Shown piece after piece: positions 52,437 to 61,392 of a stretch of 64,000 nucleotides of DNA. Within the stretch, counting starts at the first letter, position 1. Every line of letters starts with the position of its first letter. The notes under the pieces are model-generated. The model was not told the origin of the DNA, searched no databases, and was given only the letters and a program-made list of their open reading frames with translations. Position numbers and translations under genes: made by a program. The stretch covers positions 62,001 through 126,000 of the forward strand of contig DERO01000007.1 in the NCBI GenBank assembly GCA_002360945.1, in the 5' to 3' direction. This stretch comes from Leclercia adecarboxylata (GTDB lineage: Bacteria; Pseudomonadota; Gammaproteobacteria; Enterobacterales; Enterobacteriaceae).

Positions 52437-53645
52437 CTAATCATTGATGAGATGATTTGGTTGGAGCGTACGTTTAGCCAGTTTCTTTTGCAAAATAATA
52501 ACGATGATGGGGAACCCTGATGCGGAAATTGCACATACCCCCAGCAACGTGTTCATATTTTGTGGTGCTATGGCGTGCCCACGTAATAGAAAAGCAGACA
52601 GAAAAAATGCGACTGTTGTGCTCAGGTACATTATTGATGACTGCAATGAAGAGAATCCCGCTCGTTGCATGTCATCAGGAAACTGAATGCTCACCGCCGA
52701 GGAGGAAACCAGACGACTGTAAGATGCACCGAGAAATAAAATAATAAATATCGCCGGATTCGAATAGCCCATAACAGGTATTAGCAAAGCGAGTAAAAAA
52801 ACGAAAGTTGACGCTGTAGCCAGACTCACAGCAGAAAAATGCGGAATTAACGCGCCTGTCATTTTTGTTGACAGGTATCCTGCAACGCCCCCGGCGAAAA
52901 ACAGCCATGGCAGCAGGTATTGAGAGCCCCCCAGCTGTTGGGTCATTAATGGTACCAAAACAGGAATGACCAGCATCGGGCTAAACTGTACCAGCGCATT
53001 ACTGGAAGCGAACAGTAAAGTATTAAAGTCGAGAGGCAGTGCGTGGGGTGTGTCGAAAGAGACTGGATCCTGAGGGATGATAGAAACAATCAGTGGCAAT
53101 GCCAACAAACACAGCGTACTGATTAGCCACAAAGCGACATGCCAGCCGTAATGAGCACACAAAAATAGTATCGTGGGCATTCCGACAATGCTTACCATCG
53201 AAAATGATGCAATTACCGTCGCCAACATTTTTCCTCGCAAGTTAGTTGGTGCGAGATTTATCAATATACTGATACTCACCCCCATAGTTGTGCCTCCAAC
53301 CAATCCGGCACAGAATCGTAATGTAAGCAGAAGGCTAAAACTGGAGGTAAATGTCGTCAAAAGTGTCAGTAGGCCGAGTAGTGCCATATTGGCGATTAAA
53401 AAACGTTTCTTATTGAAACGACCAATCCAGTAAAAGGCGATAATTCCCGACAGGACCGCCCCGGAGGTGTACATGCCGGATACGTAGCCTGAGAATGATA
53501 CGGGAACGGCGAAGTCTGCCGCCATAAAAGCAAAAACAGGATTGAACATCATATATTCCAGTGCATTTGTGAACTGGATAAAAGCCATGACAACCGCTAT
53601 CCGGATAAGGGCTTTATGATTAAACGTTGTTGTGACTAATGACAT
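52437..53645 (-). CDS. Major facilitator superfamily transporter
   Basis: The 402-residue protein has 12 predicted membrane helices and the MFS loop 2-3 segment (GRFNKKRFLIANMALLG, about residues 74-90). It resembles the arabinose-efflux/DHA1-type MFS. The substrate is unknown. It is more AT-rich than the surrounding backbone. It is divergent from a LysR-type regulator at 53749, the typical arrangement of an inducible exporter. Confidence 0.85.
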   Translation of the reverse strand: MSLVTTTFNHKALIRIAVVMAFIQFTNALEYMMFNPVFAFMAADFAVPVSFSGYVSGMYTSGAVLSGIIAFYWIGRFNKKRFLIANMALLGLLTLLTTFTSSFSLLLTLRFCAGLVGGTTMGVSISILINLAPTNLRGKMLATVIASFSMVSIVGMPTILFLCAHYGWHVALWLISTLCLLALPLIVSIIPQDPVSFDTPHALPLDFNTLLFASSNALVQFSPMLVIPVLVPLMTQQLGGSQYLLPWLFFAGGVAGYLSTKMTGALIPHFSAVSLATASTFVFLLALLIPVMGYSNPAIFIILFLGASYSRLVSSSAVSIQFPDDMQRAGFSSLQSSIMYLSTTVAFFLSAFLLRGHAIAPQNMNTLLGVCAISASGFPIIVIILQKKLAKRTLQPNHLIND

Positions 53646-53748
53646 AGCAAGCGACCTGTGGATAAAAGATATCCGAGTTTAATTGCTATCAATTTTGTTC
53701 AGTAGATGGTAAAAATGGCATTTATTGTTATCATTTGTGGGACAGTCG

Positions 53749-54666
53749 ATGCGGCCAGCTCTTGATTTTAATACCCTGAAAGTTTTCATTGCGGTGGTTG
53801 AAAGAGAAAGTTTTGTTGGGGCATCTAAAGTCCTTGAAATGCCGACATCAAACGTGAGTCGTTGTATTTCTCAGTTAGAGGACAGACTGAATCTTCAGCT
53901 CATTGAGCGCAGCACCCGACATATGAAACTCACACAAGCGGGGCACCTGCTCTATTCCCGGGCGAAGCCATTAATGGATGCACTTGAGCAGACTGAAACA
54001 GAATTAACGTTGCAGCAGATGCAGCTCAAGGGGCCACTCCGTATCTGTATTCCCAATGAAATAGGTCCTGCACTGCTGGGTTCTGTAATCGCTGATTTCG
54101 CCTGCCAGCACCCGGATCTGGAAATAAGCTGTGTCACAAATTTGTCTGGTCTTGAATCCCTGAGAGACGATCTGGATTTAGCCATCATTGTGAGCCGTGG
54201 CCAGATGGATGACGGTGATTACATAGCCCGTCATCTGGTGACGATCCCTTGCACTATCGTTGCAGCCCCCTCCGTCATTCAGCGTTATGGCATACCTTCT
54301 CGTATACAGCAATTTGAAGAATTACCCTGTATTACCACGGTGAATGCACTTAAAGGTGCTCCCTGGCAGTTTGTGAATAAAAAGGGGGGATTCGAGACTA
54401 TAAAGGTTAAAAGCCATTACCGGGTAAACAGTGGAGAGATGGCAGGACGCGCAGCGGTAGCGGGTGTTGGTTTCGCTATTCTTTCGAAACAGGCCTGCCA
54501 ACCCTACATCGACGATGGACGGCTGATCGAGACTAAGTTGGAACAACCGCCAGCCCCACTTCAATTGTTCGCACTTTATTCAGACAGGCGTTATTTGCCA
54601 GCTAAAACACGAGCGCTTATTGAATACATAGAGCAGAATTTGAGCGATACATCCTTAGCAACCTAA
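53749..54666 (+). CDS. LysR-type regulator, DsdC/AaeR-like subgroup
   Basis: The 305-residue protein has an N-terminal winged helix (MRPALDFNTLKVFIAVVERESFVGASKVLEMPTSNVSRCISQLE) and a LysR effector domain with TTVNALKGAPWQF and SGEMAGRAAVAGVGFAIL. The ATG at 53749 fits the usual distance to the HTH; an upstream TTG frame from 53725 is unlikely. It probably controls the divergent MFS gene. Confidence 0.87.
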   Translation: MRPALDFNTLKVFIAVVERESFVGASKVLEMPTSNVSRCISQLEDRLNLQLIERSTRHMKLTQAGHLLYSRAKPLMDALEQTETELTLQQMQLKGPLRICIPNEIGPALLGSVIADFACQHPDLEISCVTNLSGLESLRDDLDLAIIVSRGQMDDGDYIARHLVTIPCTIVAAPSVIQRYGIPSRIQQFEELPCITTVNALKGAPWQFVNKKGGFETIKVKSHYRVNSGEMAGRAAVAGVGFAILSKQACQPYIDDGRLIETKLEQPPAPLQLFALYSDRRYLPAKTRALIEYIEQNLSDTSLAT

Positions 54667-54825
54667 GGATACATTACACAGCCACAGAGAGTCCCAGTGT
54701 TACAATGGTCTCTAAATGCAGAATGTCTGCAGTTCGCTCAGAGCAGACCTTTAGTTCGGTTTGCTCGTCCGCTATGTGTCAAAGCAAACCGGCATAATTT
54801 TGCGTTATTGAGTGGAGATATTCAC

Positions 54826-55350
54826 ATGAAGAGTTCGGTATTGGAAATCACTATCAGCAATGCGCAGTTTGAACATTTTGATGCACTACGCGCCATTGAA
54901 TTGGCTGCTTTTGAGACATTACGTGGAGCAGGGGCGCTGACCGGTCAGGCTATTGCAAATAGCCTAAAAGATTTTTGTGACTTCAGCCGCGACGGTTTGC
55001 TGCTTGCAGCGTTTACTGCAGATTCTACCCCCGTAGGATTTATAGCCGGTACATTCGAAAATAGATGGATGCACATTGCCGAAATTGATGTGCACCCAGA
55101 CTGGCAGTGCAAGGGGATCGGCAGATTGTTAATGCAGGCTATGCTCTCTTCCGGTCGGAAGCGTGGCCTGGCTGGCGCCACTTTGACAACAGATAAGATG
55201 GTCGCCTTTAATGCAAATTTTTACGCATCGCTGGGTTTTGAAATAGTGGAAGGCGAATCGTGCCCGCTTCACCTGATAAGACAGAAAGAAGAGGAAATTG
55301 AAAAGGGTTTCGATCCGGCGCGGCGCGTAGGGATGCGGTTGGAATTTTAA
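54826..55350 (+). CDS. GNAT-family N-acetyltransferase
   Basis: The 174-residue protein has the acetyl-CoA motif A: IAEIDVHPDWQCKGIGRLLMQAML (about residues 84-107, with QxxGxG as QCKGIG) and the motif B end FYASLGFEIVEG. The substrate is unknown. ATG 54826 has GTGGAG upstream; the longer frame from 54697 is not favoured. The last 70 codons are closely repeated, on the opposite strand, in the fossil at 37016-37234. Confidence 0.87.
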   Translation: MKSSVLEITISNAQFEHFDALRAIELAAFETLRGAGALTGQAIANSLKDFCDFSRDGLLLAAFTADSTPVGFIAGTFENRWMHIAEIDVHPDWQCKGIGRLLMQAMLSSGRKRGLAGATLTTDKMVAFNANFYASLGFEIVEGESCPLHLIRQKEEEIEKGFDPARRVGMRLEF

Positions 55351-55499
55351 GGTTGCGGCACAAGCAATAACGATTATGGCCGTCCGCTCCTCGCTCACAG
55401 CGAAACCAGGTTCAATCATTTGATGCTGTTCTTCCTTTAAGGAAGGCGACTGAACTCACTCTGCCTCATAGGGGGCGTGAATAACTGCGTGATAATTGT

Positions 55500-56426
55500 C
55501 TATGTTTCTATCTGCCGTTCCGCGAGAGCATGTCTTGCTGCGCTTGATGCCCATTCATCGGATTGGTCAAGGTGTTCAATCTCTGACTCTGCTATCGGCG
55601 TGACACGGATGAGCGAAACCGAACCGAAAGGCAAGTTATCAATCCTGCGGCTATCACGGCTGAGGATGATTCGGGTCATTGGGTTATATTCGTCTGTAAG
55701 AGTGCAGAACAGGATTGCGCCATATTTTTCAACATCGGCAGCAACCTGATACCCATCGGCAACGAGATCCCCCAGGTTAATCAAGAGATGAGCCCAGTCA
55801 TCAATCTGGTGGCTGGTAATATTCGAAACGTCGAACTCCATGAAAAGTTCGCATCCTACGCCATTTTCCGGGTCTGCAATGCCGGCCCAGGGTGTCGAGA
55901 GGCCATCAGTGGCCAGCGTTAATGTGGTGTTGTTCTTAGCGTTAAGCAACCGGCGATGGGGCCCGAACCATTTCGTCTGGTTGTGTACGTTCGAGTCATC
56001 TCGCTCAGCCATAAAACCTTCTGAGACGCGGCCATACTTTTCCCAAAAGGCTCGCCTTGCTACAGACGCAGCCTCATAAATTGGATCCTGAGGGCCACGC
56101 GGCACAATTGTCTCATCGAAGAGTGTCTCAACCGTAACGCGCCCCCGTATCAACGGTATTTTAGACCTTGTCCAGTAAACGATAACCTTATTAAAGGGCT
56201 GCACCTGTGATGCTTCGAGTTTCTCGACAATCTCCCGGACCTTCTGAATGGCGTGGTTACCCTCTGCAATGTGACTCCCGTCTGCATACATGTAGCCTCC
56301 GGTTTGTGAGGAGACGCCTGCCTGTGCGGTGATAAAAAACCATTCTCCGTTCACAGCGCCAGCGGGAGCCTTGTCTAAAGCCGGGCGTAAGTCCCTTGCC
56401 GCATCAGAATTGGAATATGCTGTCAT
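55500..56426 (-). CDS. Protein of unknown function (308 aa)
   Basis: The soluble protein has no signal peptide or membrane helix and no family I recognise with confidence. Segments LATDGLSTPWAGIADPENGVGCELFMEFDV and EKYGAILFCTLTDEYNPMTRIILSRDSRRIDNLP recall the suppressor-of-fused (SUFU)-like domain, but this is weak. AAGGAACAGAC precedes the ATG. It stands alone, with about 150 bp and 240 bp of non-coding DNA on its two sides. Confidence 0.75.
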   Translation of the reverse strand: MTAYSNSDAARDLRPALDKAPAGAVNGEWFFITAQAGVSSQTGGYMYADGSHIAEGNHAIQKVREIVEKLEASQVQPFNKVIVYWTRSKIPLIRGRVTVETLFDETIVPRGPQDPIYEAASVARRAFWEKYGRVSEGFMAERDDSNVHNQTKWFGPHRRLLNAKNNTTLTLATDGLSTPWAGIADPENGVGCELFMEFDVSNITSHQIDDWAHLLINLGDLVADGYQVAADVEKYGAILFCTLTDEYNPMTRIILSRDSRRIDNLPFGSVSLIRVTPIAESEIEHLDQSDEWASSAARHALAERQIET

Positions 56427-56664
56427 GTCTGTTCCTTAGCTTCATGTTTTATGCATCATGCTTAGTTTAACTTATTCAAAATTATAGTATTACTTACCAC
56501 TCTTGTGGGTGCAAAAGTACCAACGTCCGCTTTTCGCTCATAAAGGACCTCAACTCAGTCATCGTGCATGAAGCGGACATGTGTGGTTATGGCTAATAAT
56601 GTCATGACACTGCGTCTTGCAATGTTAAAATGATGTTATTTTCTTACACGTCGGGAGGAAGCTT
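56427..56664. other. Non-coding interval with GTCCGC/GCGGAC inverted repeat
   Basis: Short arms GTCCGCTT (about 56525-56532) and AAGCGGAC (about 56571-56578) could fold; a related AAGCGGACAT also occurs near 52425. No reading frame with a credible start was seen. Confidence 0.4.
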
Positions 56665-57300
56665 TTGTCTCAAATGATCCTGCATATTCTGGATGCTCAG
56701 AAGAAACTCACCGCTCACAGTCAGTGGCTTCATACCTCCCTGACTGCTACTCACGAACAAGCAAAAAGAGTAATGCAAATCCCTCCACTTGATGTGGTGG
56801 TAAAAACGGGAAAATTTGTCATTCCGGAAAAAGGGCATCTTGGATATTGTCCCGAGCCCGGACTGGTGTATTTAACTGTTGATCCTGAAAACCCTGCCTT
56901 GAGAAAAAATGCTGCTAAGTCTTTTGAACGCATGTTTGCTCATGAACTGCACCATGCGGCAAGATGGGCTGGGCCTGGATATGGCGTAACCTTAGGCGAG
57001 GCTATGGTCTCTGAGGGCCTGGCAGGACATTTTGTTCTTGAGCTTTTTGGCGGTGAACCGGAACCCTGGGAAAACATTAATTCAGATATTGTTCAAAGCT
57101 ACAATTCACAATTCAAAGCATTCTGGGACCGTACCGATTACGATCACAACAGGTGGTTTTTCGGTACGGGTGATTTGCCACAGTGGTTAGGGTATACCGC
57201 AGGGTTTAATCTGGTTTCCAGATATATTGCAACGACACCCCATCTGCGCTCTTCAATGCTCTCGAATGTAAATGCAGATGAGTTGAAAGCATTTCTTTAA
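56665..57300 (+). CDS. DUF2268-like putative zinc metallopeptidase
   Basis: The 211-residue protein has a zincin motif HELHHAARW (about residues 92-100) followed by EAMVSEGLAGHF, whose glutamate is a likely third zinc ligand. There is no signal peptide, so it should be cytoplasmic. The start is a TTG at 56665 with GGGAGGAA 5 bp upstream; ATG 56674 is three codons later but is 15 bp from that site. The GNAT gene follows 23 bp after its stop. The substrate is unknown. Confidence 0.8.
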   Translation: MSQMILHILDAQKKLTAHSQWLHTSLTATHEQAKRVMQIPPLDVVVKTGKFVIPEKGHLGYCPEPGLVYLTVDPENPALRKNAAKSFERMFAHELHHAARWAGPGYGVTLGEAMVSEGLAGHFVLELFGGEPEPWENINSDIVQSYNSQFKAFWDRTDYDHNRWFFGTGDLPQWLGYTAGFNLVSRYIATTPHLRSSMLSNVNADELKAFL

Positions 57301-57323
57301 TCTTCACGTAAGAGGAACAGCAG

Positions 57324-57839
57324 ATGGATTTAGAAACACCCCGTTTAAAACTTGAACCCTATGATGACTCTCATTACGAAGGCTTGAGGGTAATGGATAG
57401 TGATGCCGGTGTGATGCGTTATATCACCGGCGGTATCGTTAAAACGCCTGAAGAAACCTGGGAGGGTATCAGAAGAGTCCAGGCTCGTTGGGATAAGTAC
57501 AACTTCTCATGGTGGGCTATCAAAGAGAAGTCCTCTGGCGCGATCGTTGGTGCAGCATGCCTCCAGCACCTGGCAAACGTGGATGGCGCACCATTAGAGA
57601 TTGGCTGGCGTCTCGTCCCGGAACACAATGGCAAGGGCTATGCAACAGAGGCAGCTAAAGCGATCGTTAATTACGCGGCGGAACAGGTAGGAGCAACGTA
57701 TCTGGTTGCTGTTGCCGATCCTGAAAATATCCCTTCGCAGCGTGTGATGCAGAGGTTAGGTATGACCTACAAAGCAATAGAGCAGCATTACGATGTGCCA
57801 TGTGTGGTATATGAGCTTAATATACGCAGGCCTGCTTAA
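57324..57839 (+). CDS. GNAT-family acetyltransferase, RimJ/RimL type
   Basis: The 171-residue protein begins MDLETPRLKLEPYDDSHYEG and has the acetyl-CoA loop EIGWRLVPEHNGKGYATEAAKAIVNYA (about residues 91-117) and NIPSQRVMQRLGM near 137-149, typical of RimJ/RimL-like enzymes that modify protein N-termini or small amines. GAGGAACAG precedes the ATG. It is close behind the zincin gene, probably in one transcript. Confidence 0.87.
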   Translation: MDLETPRLKLEPYDDSHYEGLRVMDSDAGVMRYITGGIVKTPEETWEGIRRVQARWDKYNFSWWAIKEKSSGAIVGAACLQHLANVDGAPLEIGWRLVPEHNGKGYATEAAKAIVNYAAEQVGATYLVAVADPENIPSQRVMQRLGMTYKAIEQHYDVPCVVYELNIRRPA

Positions 57840-57943
57840 GTATTGGCTACCCCGTACAAACGAGGGTTATGCCATTTCCATAATGCAACCGAATCGTCAC
57901 TATTTCAGTTGGTGGCTTATTCACTTTAAAGAAGGCCTGCGGC

Positions 57944-58321
57944 ATGAGTAATGTAATAAGAACGAACTATCCTGAATTAGGTGAAGTAAAGGCACCTTAT
58001 GTCCATTCAGTAAAGCATGGCAACACGCTCTATATTTCCGGTCTTACTGCCTTTGGCACCGCGGCTCAGCATCAGGGTATTACTGAGCAGGCTGAAGAAA
58101 TATTCAGCCAAATCAGGAAAATCGTCAGCGCAGAAGGCACTGATTTTTCCAGCCTGATTAAAGTGACGATCTTCATCACCTCTTTTGCGGAGATCGACGC
58201 GCTACGTAAAGTGTTGTACCAAAATTACGGCGAACACCTACCTGCCAGTTCGCTCGTGGAAGTGAGTCGCCTCTTCTCTCCGGATCTCTCCATTGAAATT
58301 GAGGCTGTATTCGGCCTTTGA
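57944..58321 (+). CDS. RidA-family protein lacking the usual catalytic arginine
   Basis: The 125-residue Rid/YjgF/UK114 fold contains HGNTLYISGLTAFG, EIFSQIRKIVSAEGTDFSSLIKVTIFIT and, near the C-terminus, PASSLVEVSRLFSPDLSIEIEAVF. In RidA the equivalent segment is PARSCVEVARLP, whose arginine is needed for imine deaminase activity; here that position is Ser. It therefore belongs to a Rid subgroup and probably does not act as a standard 2-aminoacrylate deaminase. Confidence 0.85.
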   Translation: MSNVIRTNYPELGEVKAPYVHSVKHGNTLYISGLTAFGTAAQHQGITEQAEEIFSQIRKIVSAEGTDFSSLIKVTIFITSFAEIDALRKVLYQNYGEHLPASSLVEVSRLFSPDLSIEIEAVFGL

Positions 58322-58344
58322 TTCGTTGGTCGCGCCCAGCTCTT

Positions 58345-58821
58345 TTAACCGCCACACACCCTTACCCGCGCCCCTAATCTCCGGGCTAACCCTTTTGCGC
58401 CGTCGCGCATCACCCTGTCGTGGTTCCAGCGAAAAACGGGCCCTGCCAGCGGTGCAAGAAGGTTCATCCAGCGGGTATTGGTGCGGATGTCCCAGTCATA
58501 GCGAACAATGGTCTCCCGCCCCCGTTCGGTCAAAGACCACAGGCCACGCCCTTCCACCTCGCCGCTGGCCTCCCCTTCCAGCAGGCATAGCGGCTGGATC
58601 GTTAAAACATGGATATCAAAGGTGATGCGATACGGGAGCGCGCCCTTCCAGGTATAGCGATGCAGGGCACCAATCCCCCGCACATCGCCTTTCTTGATTT
58701 CGATAACCTGCACCAGACTTCCCCACCATTCGGGCCATAAATCCGGATGGGACAGGATCTCCCAGACCTCCTGGACAGACGCCTCAACCCGCCAGATGGT
58801 GGAAAACCGATAATCAGCCAT
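58345..58821 (-). CDS. SRPBCC (polyketide cyclase/START-like) family protein
   Basis: The 158-residue protein has the SRPBCC pattern: FSTIWRVEASVQEVWEILSHPDLWPEWWGSLVQV at the N-terminus, strand-rich middle and a long C-terminal helix (LAPLAGPVFRWNHDRVMRDGAKGLARRL). Such proteins bind hydrophobic ligands in a helix-grip cavity. Ligand and role are unknown. It is 15 bp downstream of the LolA-like gene and probably in the same operon. Confidence 0.82.
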   Translation of the reverse strand: MADYRFSTIWRVEASVQEVWEILSHPDLWPEWWGSLVQVIEIKKGDVRGIGALHRYTWKGALPYRITFDIHVLTIQPLCLLEGEASGEVEGRGLWSLTERGRETIVRYDWDIRTNTRWMNLLAPLAGPVFRWNHDRVMRDGAKGLARRLGARVRVCGG

Positions 58822-58836
58822 AGCGCTCGTCTCCCG

Positions 58837-59562
58837 TCAGGGTGCGAAAAAATCCGGAGGGAAACGCACGTTGATCGTCATGGCCTCCATCAGCACGGTT
58901 TCCACTAATTTGCCCCCCGGCCCATAGCTGACCACTTTGGCAGGCAATCCGGATTGCTTATCGAACCACACCTCATAGCGATGAACCGCATCGACGGCCT
59001 TACCTTCCGGCCCGACCACCGACAGATGTATCGTCGGTTTCCCGGCAACGGTTTCTTCCCCGGAAGTGGTGGTGGTGCCCCCCTGCTGCAGTCGACGAAT
59101 ATTATTCAGCAGCACGCCAATGTCGGATTGATCCACCCGATGACCATTTTCATCCGTGATCAGTGAATCCGTCGGCGACAGGTTCAGCACCGGAAAGGTT
59201 CCCGCGCCAAAGGGCCACAGCTTGACTTTGCCGTTGGCCGGATTATAGATAAGCACCGCCCCGGCATGAGGCGTGGAAAAATCCATCCGCACATAACCCG
59301 GTTTACGGTAGCTATAGCGAATGACTTTGGTTTCATCCTGCGAGGAGACGGAACGCACCATCACCTGGTAAGACGGCAGTTGGGCAAAACGTTGCAGGGC
59401 GCGCGCAACAGGATCGGAGGAAGCAGAACCCTGCAAAAAGGCCGCGGCCATCACCATCCTGTCCGCGGCGTGCGCAGGCTCGTGAACGCTAAAGAGCAGT
59501 AATGTTGTCAGCATGACTGCCACAGAGAGAAAGCCGCTGATGATGGTCTCCTGCAATAACAT
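58837..59562 (-). CDS. Periplasmic LolA-like / DUF1571-type protein
   Basis: The 241-residue protein has an N-terminal signal or anchor segment (residues 8-33, ending HEPAHAA) and a half-barrel domain with VIRYSYRKPGYVRMDFSTPHAGAVLIYNPANGKVKLWPF and HRYEVWFDKQSGLPAKVVSYGPGGKLVETV, typical of the LolA/MucB-like lipoprotein-carrier fold. The role is unknown; pairing with a hydrophobic-ligand SRPBCC gene suggests lipid-related chemistry, by inference only. No good ribosome site precedes the ATG. Confidence 0.75.
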   Translation of the reverse strand: MLLQETIISGFLSVAVMLTTLLLFSVHEPAHAADRMVMAAAFLQGSASSDPVARALQRFAQLPSYQVMVRSVSSQDETKVIRYSYRKPGYVRMDFSTPHAGAVLIYNPANGKVKLWPFGAGTFPVLNLSPTDSLITDENGHRVDQSDIGVLLNNIRRLQQGGTTTTSGEETVAGKPTIHLSVVGPEGKAVDAVHRYEVWFDKQSGLPAKVVSYGPGGKLVETVLMEAMTINVRFPPDFFAP

Positions 59563-59616
59563 GACCGGGAATAGGATCAGTATGTCGGATAACCGTTGAA
59601 TGTGCCGGGCAGGTCG

Positions 59617-60369
59617 TTAAACGCGGTTCCCTGCCATCTCCCACGCATCCTCTCCGGCGGGCAGACGGATTGGCGTATCCGGATCGTTTGCCATCTGCCA
59701 GATGGCCTGAGCCACCTCCCCGGAGCGGGTTACCTTCGCATGCGCATCCTGCATACCGTGAAAGATTTGCTGGCTAAACGCGGCATACGCCTCGGGGATC
59801 TCCCCCATGACGCGTTGCGCATTTTCGCCGAAACGGGTTTCGGGCGAGCGTCCGGGCAGGACCAGGCCCACGCGGATATTAAAGGGCGCAAGCTCAAGCG
59901 CCAGCGACTCGGTGAACGCATTAACCGCCACCTTACTGGCGCTATAAACCGCCAGCAGCGGCAGCGGTTTCAGGGTGACAGCGGACGTGACATTGACGAT
60001 CGCGCCAGAACGTCGTTGCCTGAACTGCGGGAGTACCGCCCGGGTCATGGCGATGGTGCCAAGGGTGTTGGTTTCAAAAACCTCCCTCACCGCCTCCGGG
60101 GAGACGCCTTCCAGCGTGTTTAACATGCCGACCCCAGCATTGTTGACCAGAACATCGATATCGCCACCGTCTGAGACAGCCCGATCGATACTCTGCTGAG
60201 AGGTGACGTCGAGCGCTAAGAGGCGCAAACGATCGTTTTGCGGGATGAGCCCCTCCTGCGGGGTGCGCATTGTCGCAATCACTTTCCAGCCCTGCTCAAG
60301 AAAGTAACGCGCAGTTTCCAGACCAAAACCGGATGAACAGCCAGTAATCATAACCGTTTTCATATTCAC
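59617..60369 (-). CDS. Short-chain dehydrogenase/reductase
   Basis: The 250-residue classical SDR has TGCSSGFGLETARYFLEQGW (about residues 9-28), NNAGVGMLN (about 86), the catalytic Ser (VTSAV about 128) and YSASK (Tyr about 141). The substrate is unknown. It is divergent from the cupin/AraC regulator at 60463, which probably controls it. Confidence 0.87.
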   Translation of the reverse strand: MNMKTVMITGCSSGFGLETARYFLEQGWKVIATMRTPQEGLIPQNDRLRLLALDVTSQQSIDRAVSDGGDIDVLVNNAGVGMLNTLEGVSPEAVREVFETNTLGTIAMTRAVLPQFRQRRSGAIVNVTSAVTLKPLPLLAVYSASKVAVNAFTESLALELAPFNIRVGLVLPGRSPETRFGENAQRVMGEIPEAYAAFSQQIFHGMQDAHAKVTRSGEVAQAIWQMANDPDTPIRLPAGEDAWEMAGNRV

Positions 60370-60462
60370 TCCTGATGGGGGGTTGACCTGAGCAAATAAT
60401 AGACAGCTTTATCCGGACGAACTATATTCAAAAATCCATTATTCATTAGCAGGAGTCCGGGA

Positions 60463-61392
60463 ATGAACGACCCGTTAGCCGAAGCCATCGCCATGTTGAA
60501 GCTTAAAGCCGTGCTGACCAAAACGGTGACCGGCGCGGGCAGCTGGCGGGTGCGCCGTTCAGACGCCGGGCTGTCATTCTACTGCGCGGTGCTTGAAGGT
60601 GGGTGTCGGCTTGAGCTGGAAGGCCACGATCCCCTCACGCTTCATGCCGGTGATTTCATTTTGATCCCCGCTGCGTATCACTTTGCCTTGACGAGCTTAG
60701 TTCCGCCTGCGTCGCCGGAGGTAAACACCACGCCCATCGAAATCACAGACCGGAATTTCAGGCTTGGCGATACGCAAGCTGCCCCGGAAATGCTGGCGCT
60801 GGTCGGCCACTGCATGTCTGAATCGCCCGATGCGGGGCTGCTGGTATCCCTGCTGCCGGAGTTTGTTGTTGTGCGTGATGAAAAGCGTCTTTCGCTGTTT
60901 GTCGGGTTACTGAAAGATGAAGCCCAGGCGCAGCGCGCCGGAAAAGCGTTCGTTCTGGCGCGCATCATTGAACTGCTGTTTATTGAGGCCATCCGCTCTG
61001 CCACTCCCCTCGCCACGCCCGGGCTGGTGCGCGGCCTGGCCGATCCGCGTATCGGCCAGGCGATACGGCTGATACATCAGGATCCTGCCAGGCGGTGGAC
61101 GGTGAACGCGCTGGCCAGCAGCTGCGCGTTATCACGCTCGACGCTGTTTGAGCGCTTTACGGAGCTGACCGGCGTTACGCCGATGGGCTACCTCCTCTCA
61201 TGGCGCATGACGCTCGCCATGCAGCAGCTTTGCCATAGCGGCGTCACGGTCGCGCAGGTCGCAGAGCGGATTGGTTACGGCTCAGCCAGCGCCTTCAGCG
61301 TGGCCTTTACCCGCTATGTCGGTGTTCCCCCGGGGAAATATGCGCAGCATCGCGCGGCGGTAAAAAATGGCGAACTGGCAGACGTAAGTTAG
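60463..61392 (+). CDS. AraC-family regulator with cupin_6 domain
   Basis: The 309-residue protein has a cupin ligand domain (about residues 10-190; VLEGGCRLELEGHDPLTLHAGDFILIP) and a C-terminal AraC domain (about 205-300; WTVNALASSCALSRSTLFERF and VAQVAERIGYGSASAFSVAFTRYVG). It is typical of regulators located beside the SDR or oxidoreductase gene they activate. Its stop overlaps the convergent MmyB-type gene by 4 bp. Confidence 0.88.
   Translation: MNDPLAEAIAMLKLKAVLTKTVTGAGSWRVRRSDAGLSFYCAVLEGGCRLELEGHDPLTLHAGDFILIPAAYHFALTSLVPPASPEVNTTPIEITDRNFRLGDTQAAPEMLALVGHCMSESPDAGLLVSLLPEFVVVRDEKRLSLFVGLLKDEAQAQRAGKAFVLARIIELLFIEAIRSATPLATPGLVRGLADPRIGQAIRLIHQDPARRWTVNALASSCALSRSTLFERFTELTGVTPMGYLLSWRMTLAMQQLCHSGVTVAQVAERIGYGSASAFSVAFTRYVGVPPGKYAQHRAAVKNGELADVS

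Noticed and set aside
54697..54825. A 43-codon N-terminal extension of the GNAT gene
   Set aside because: It has no ribosome site and no GNAT similarity; ATG 54826 has GTGGAG upstream and begins the domain at the usual distance.
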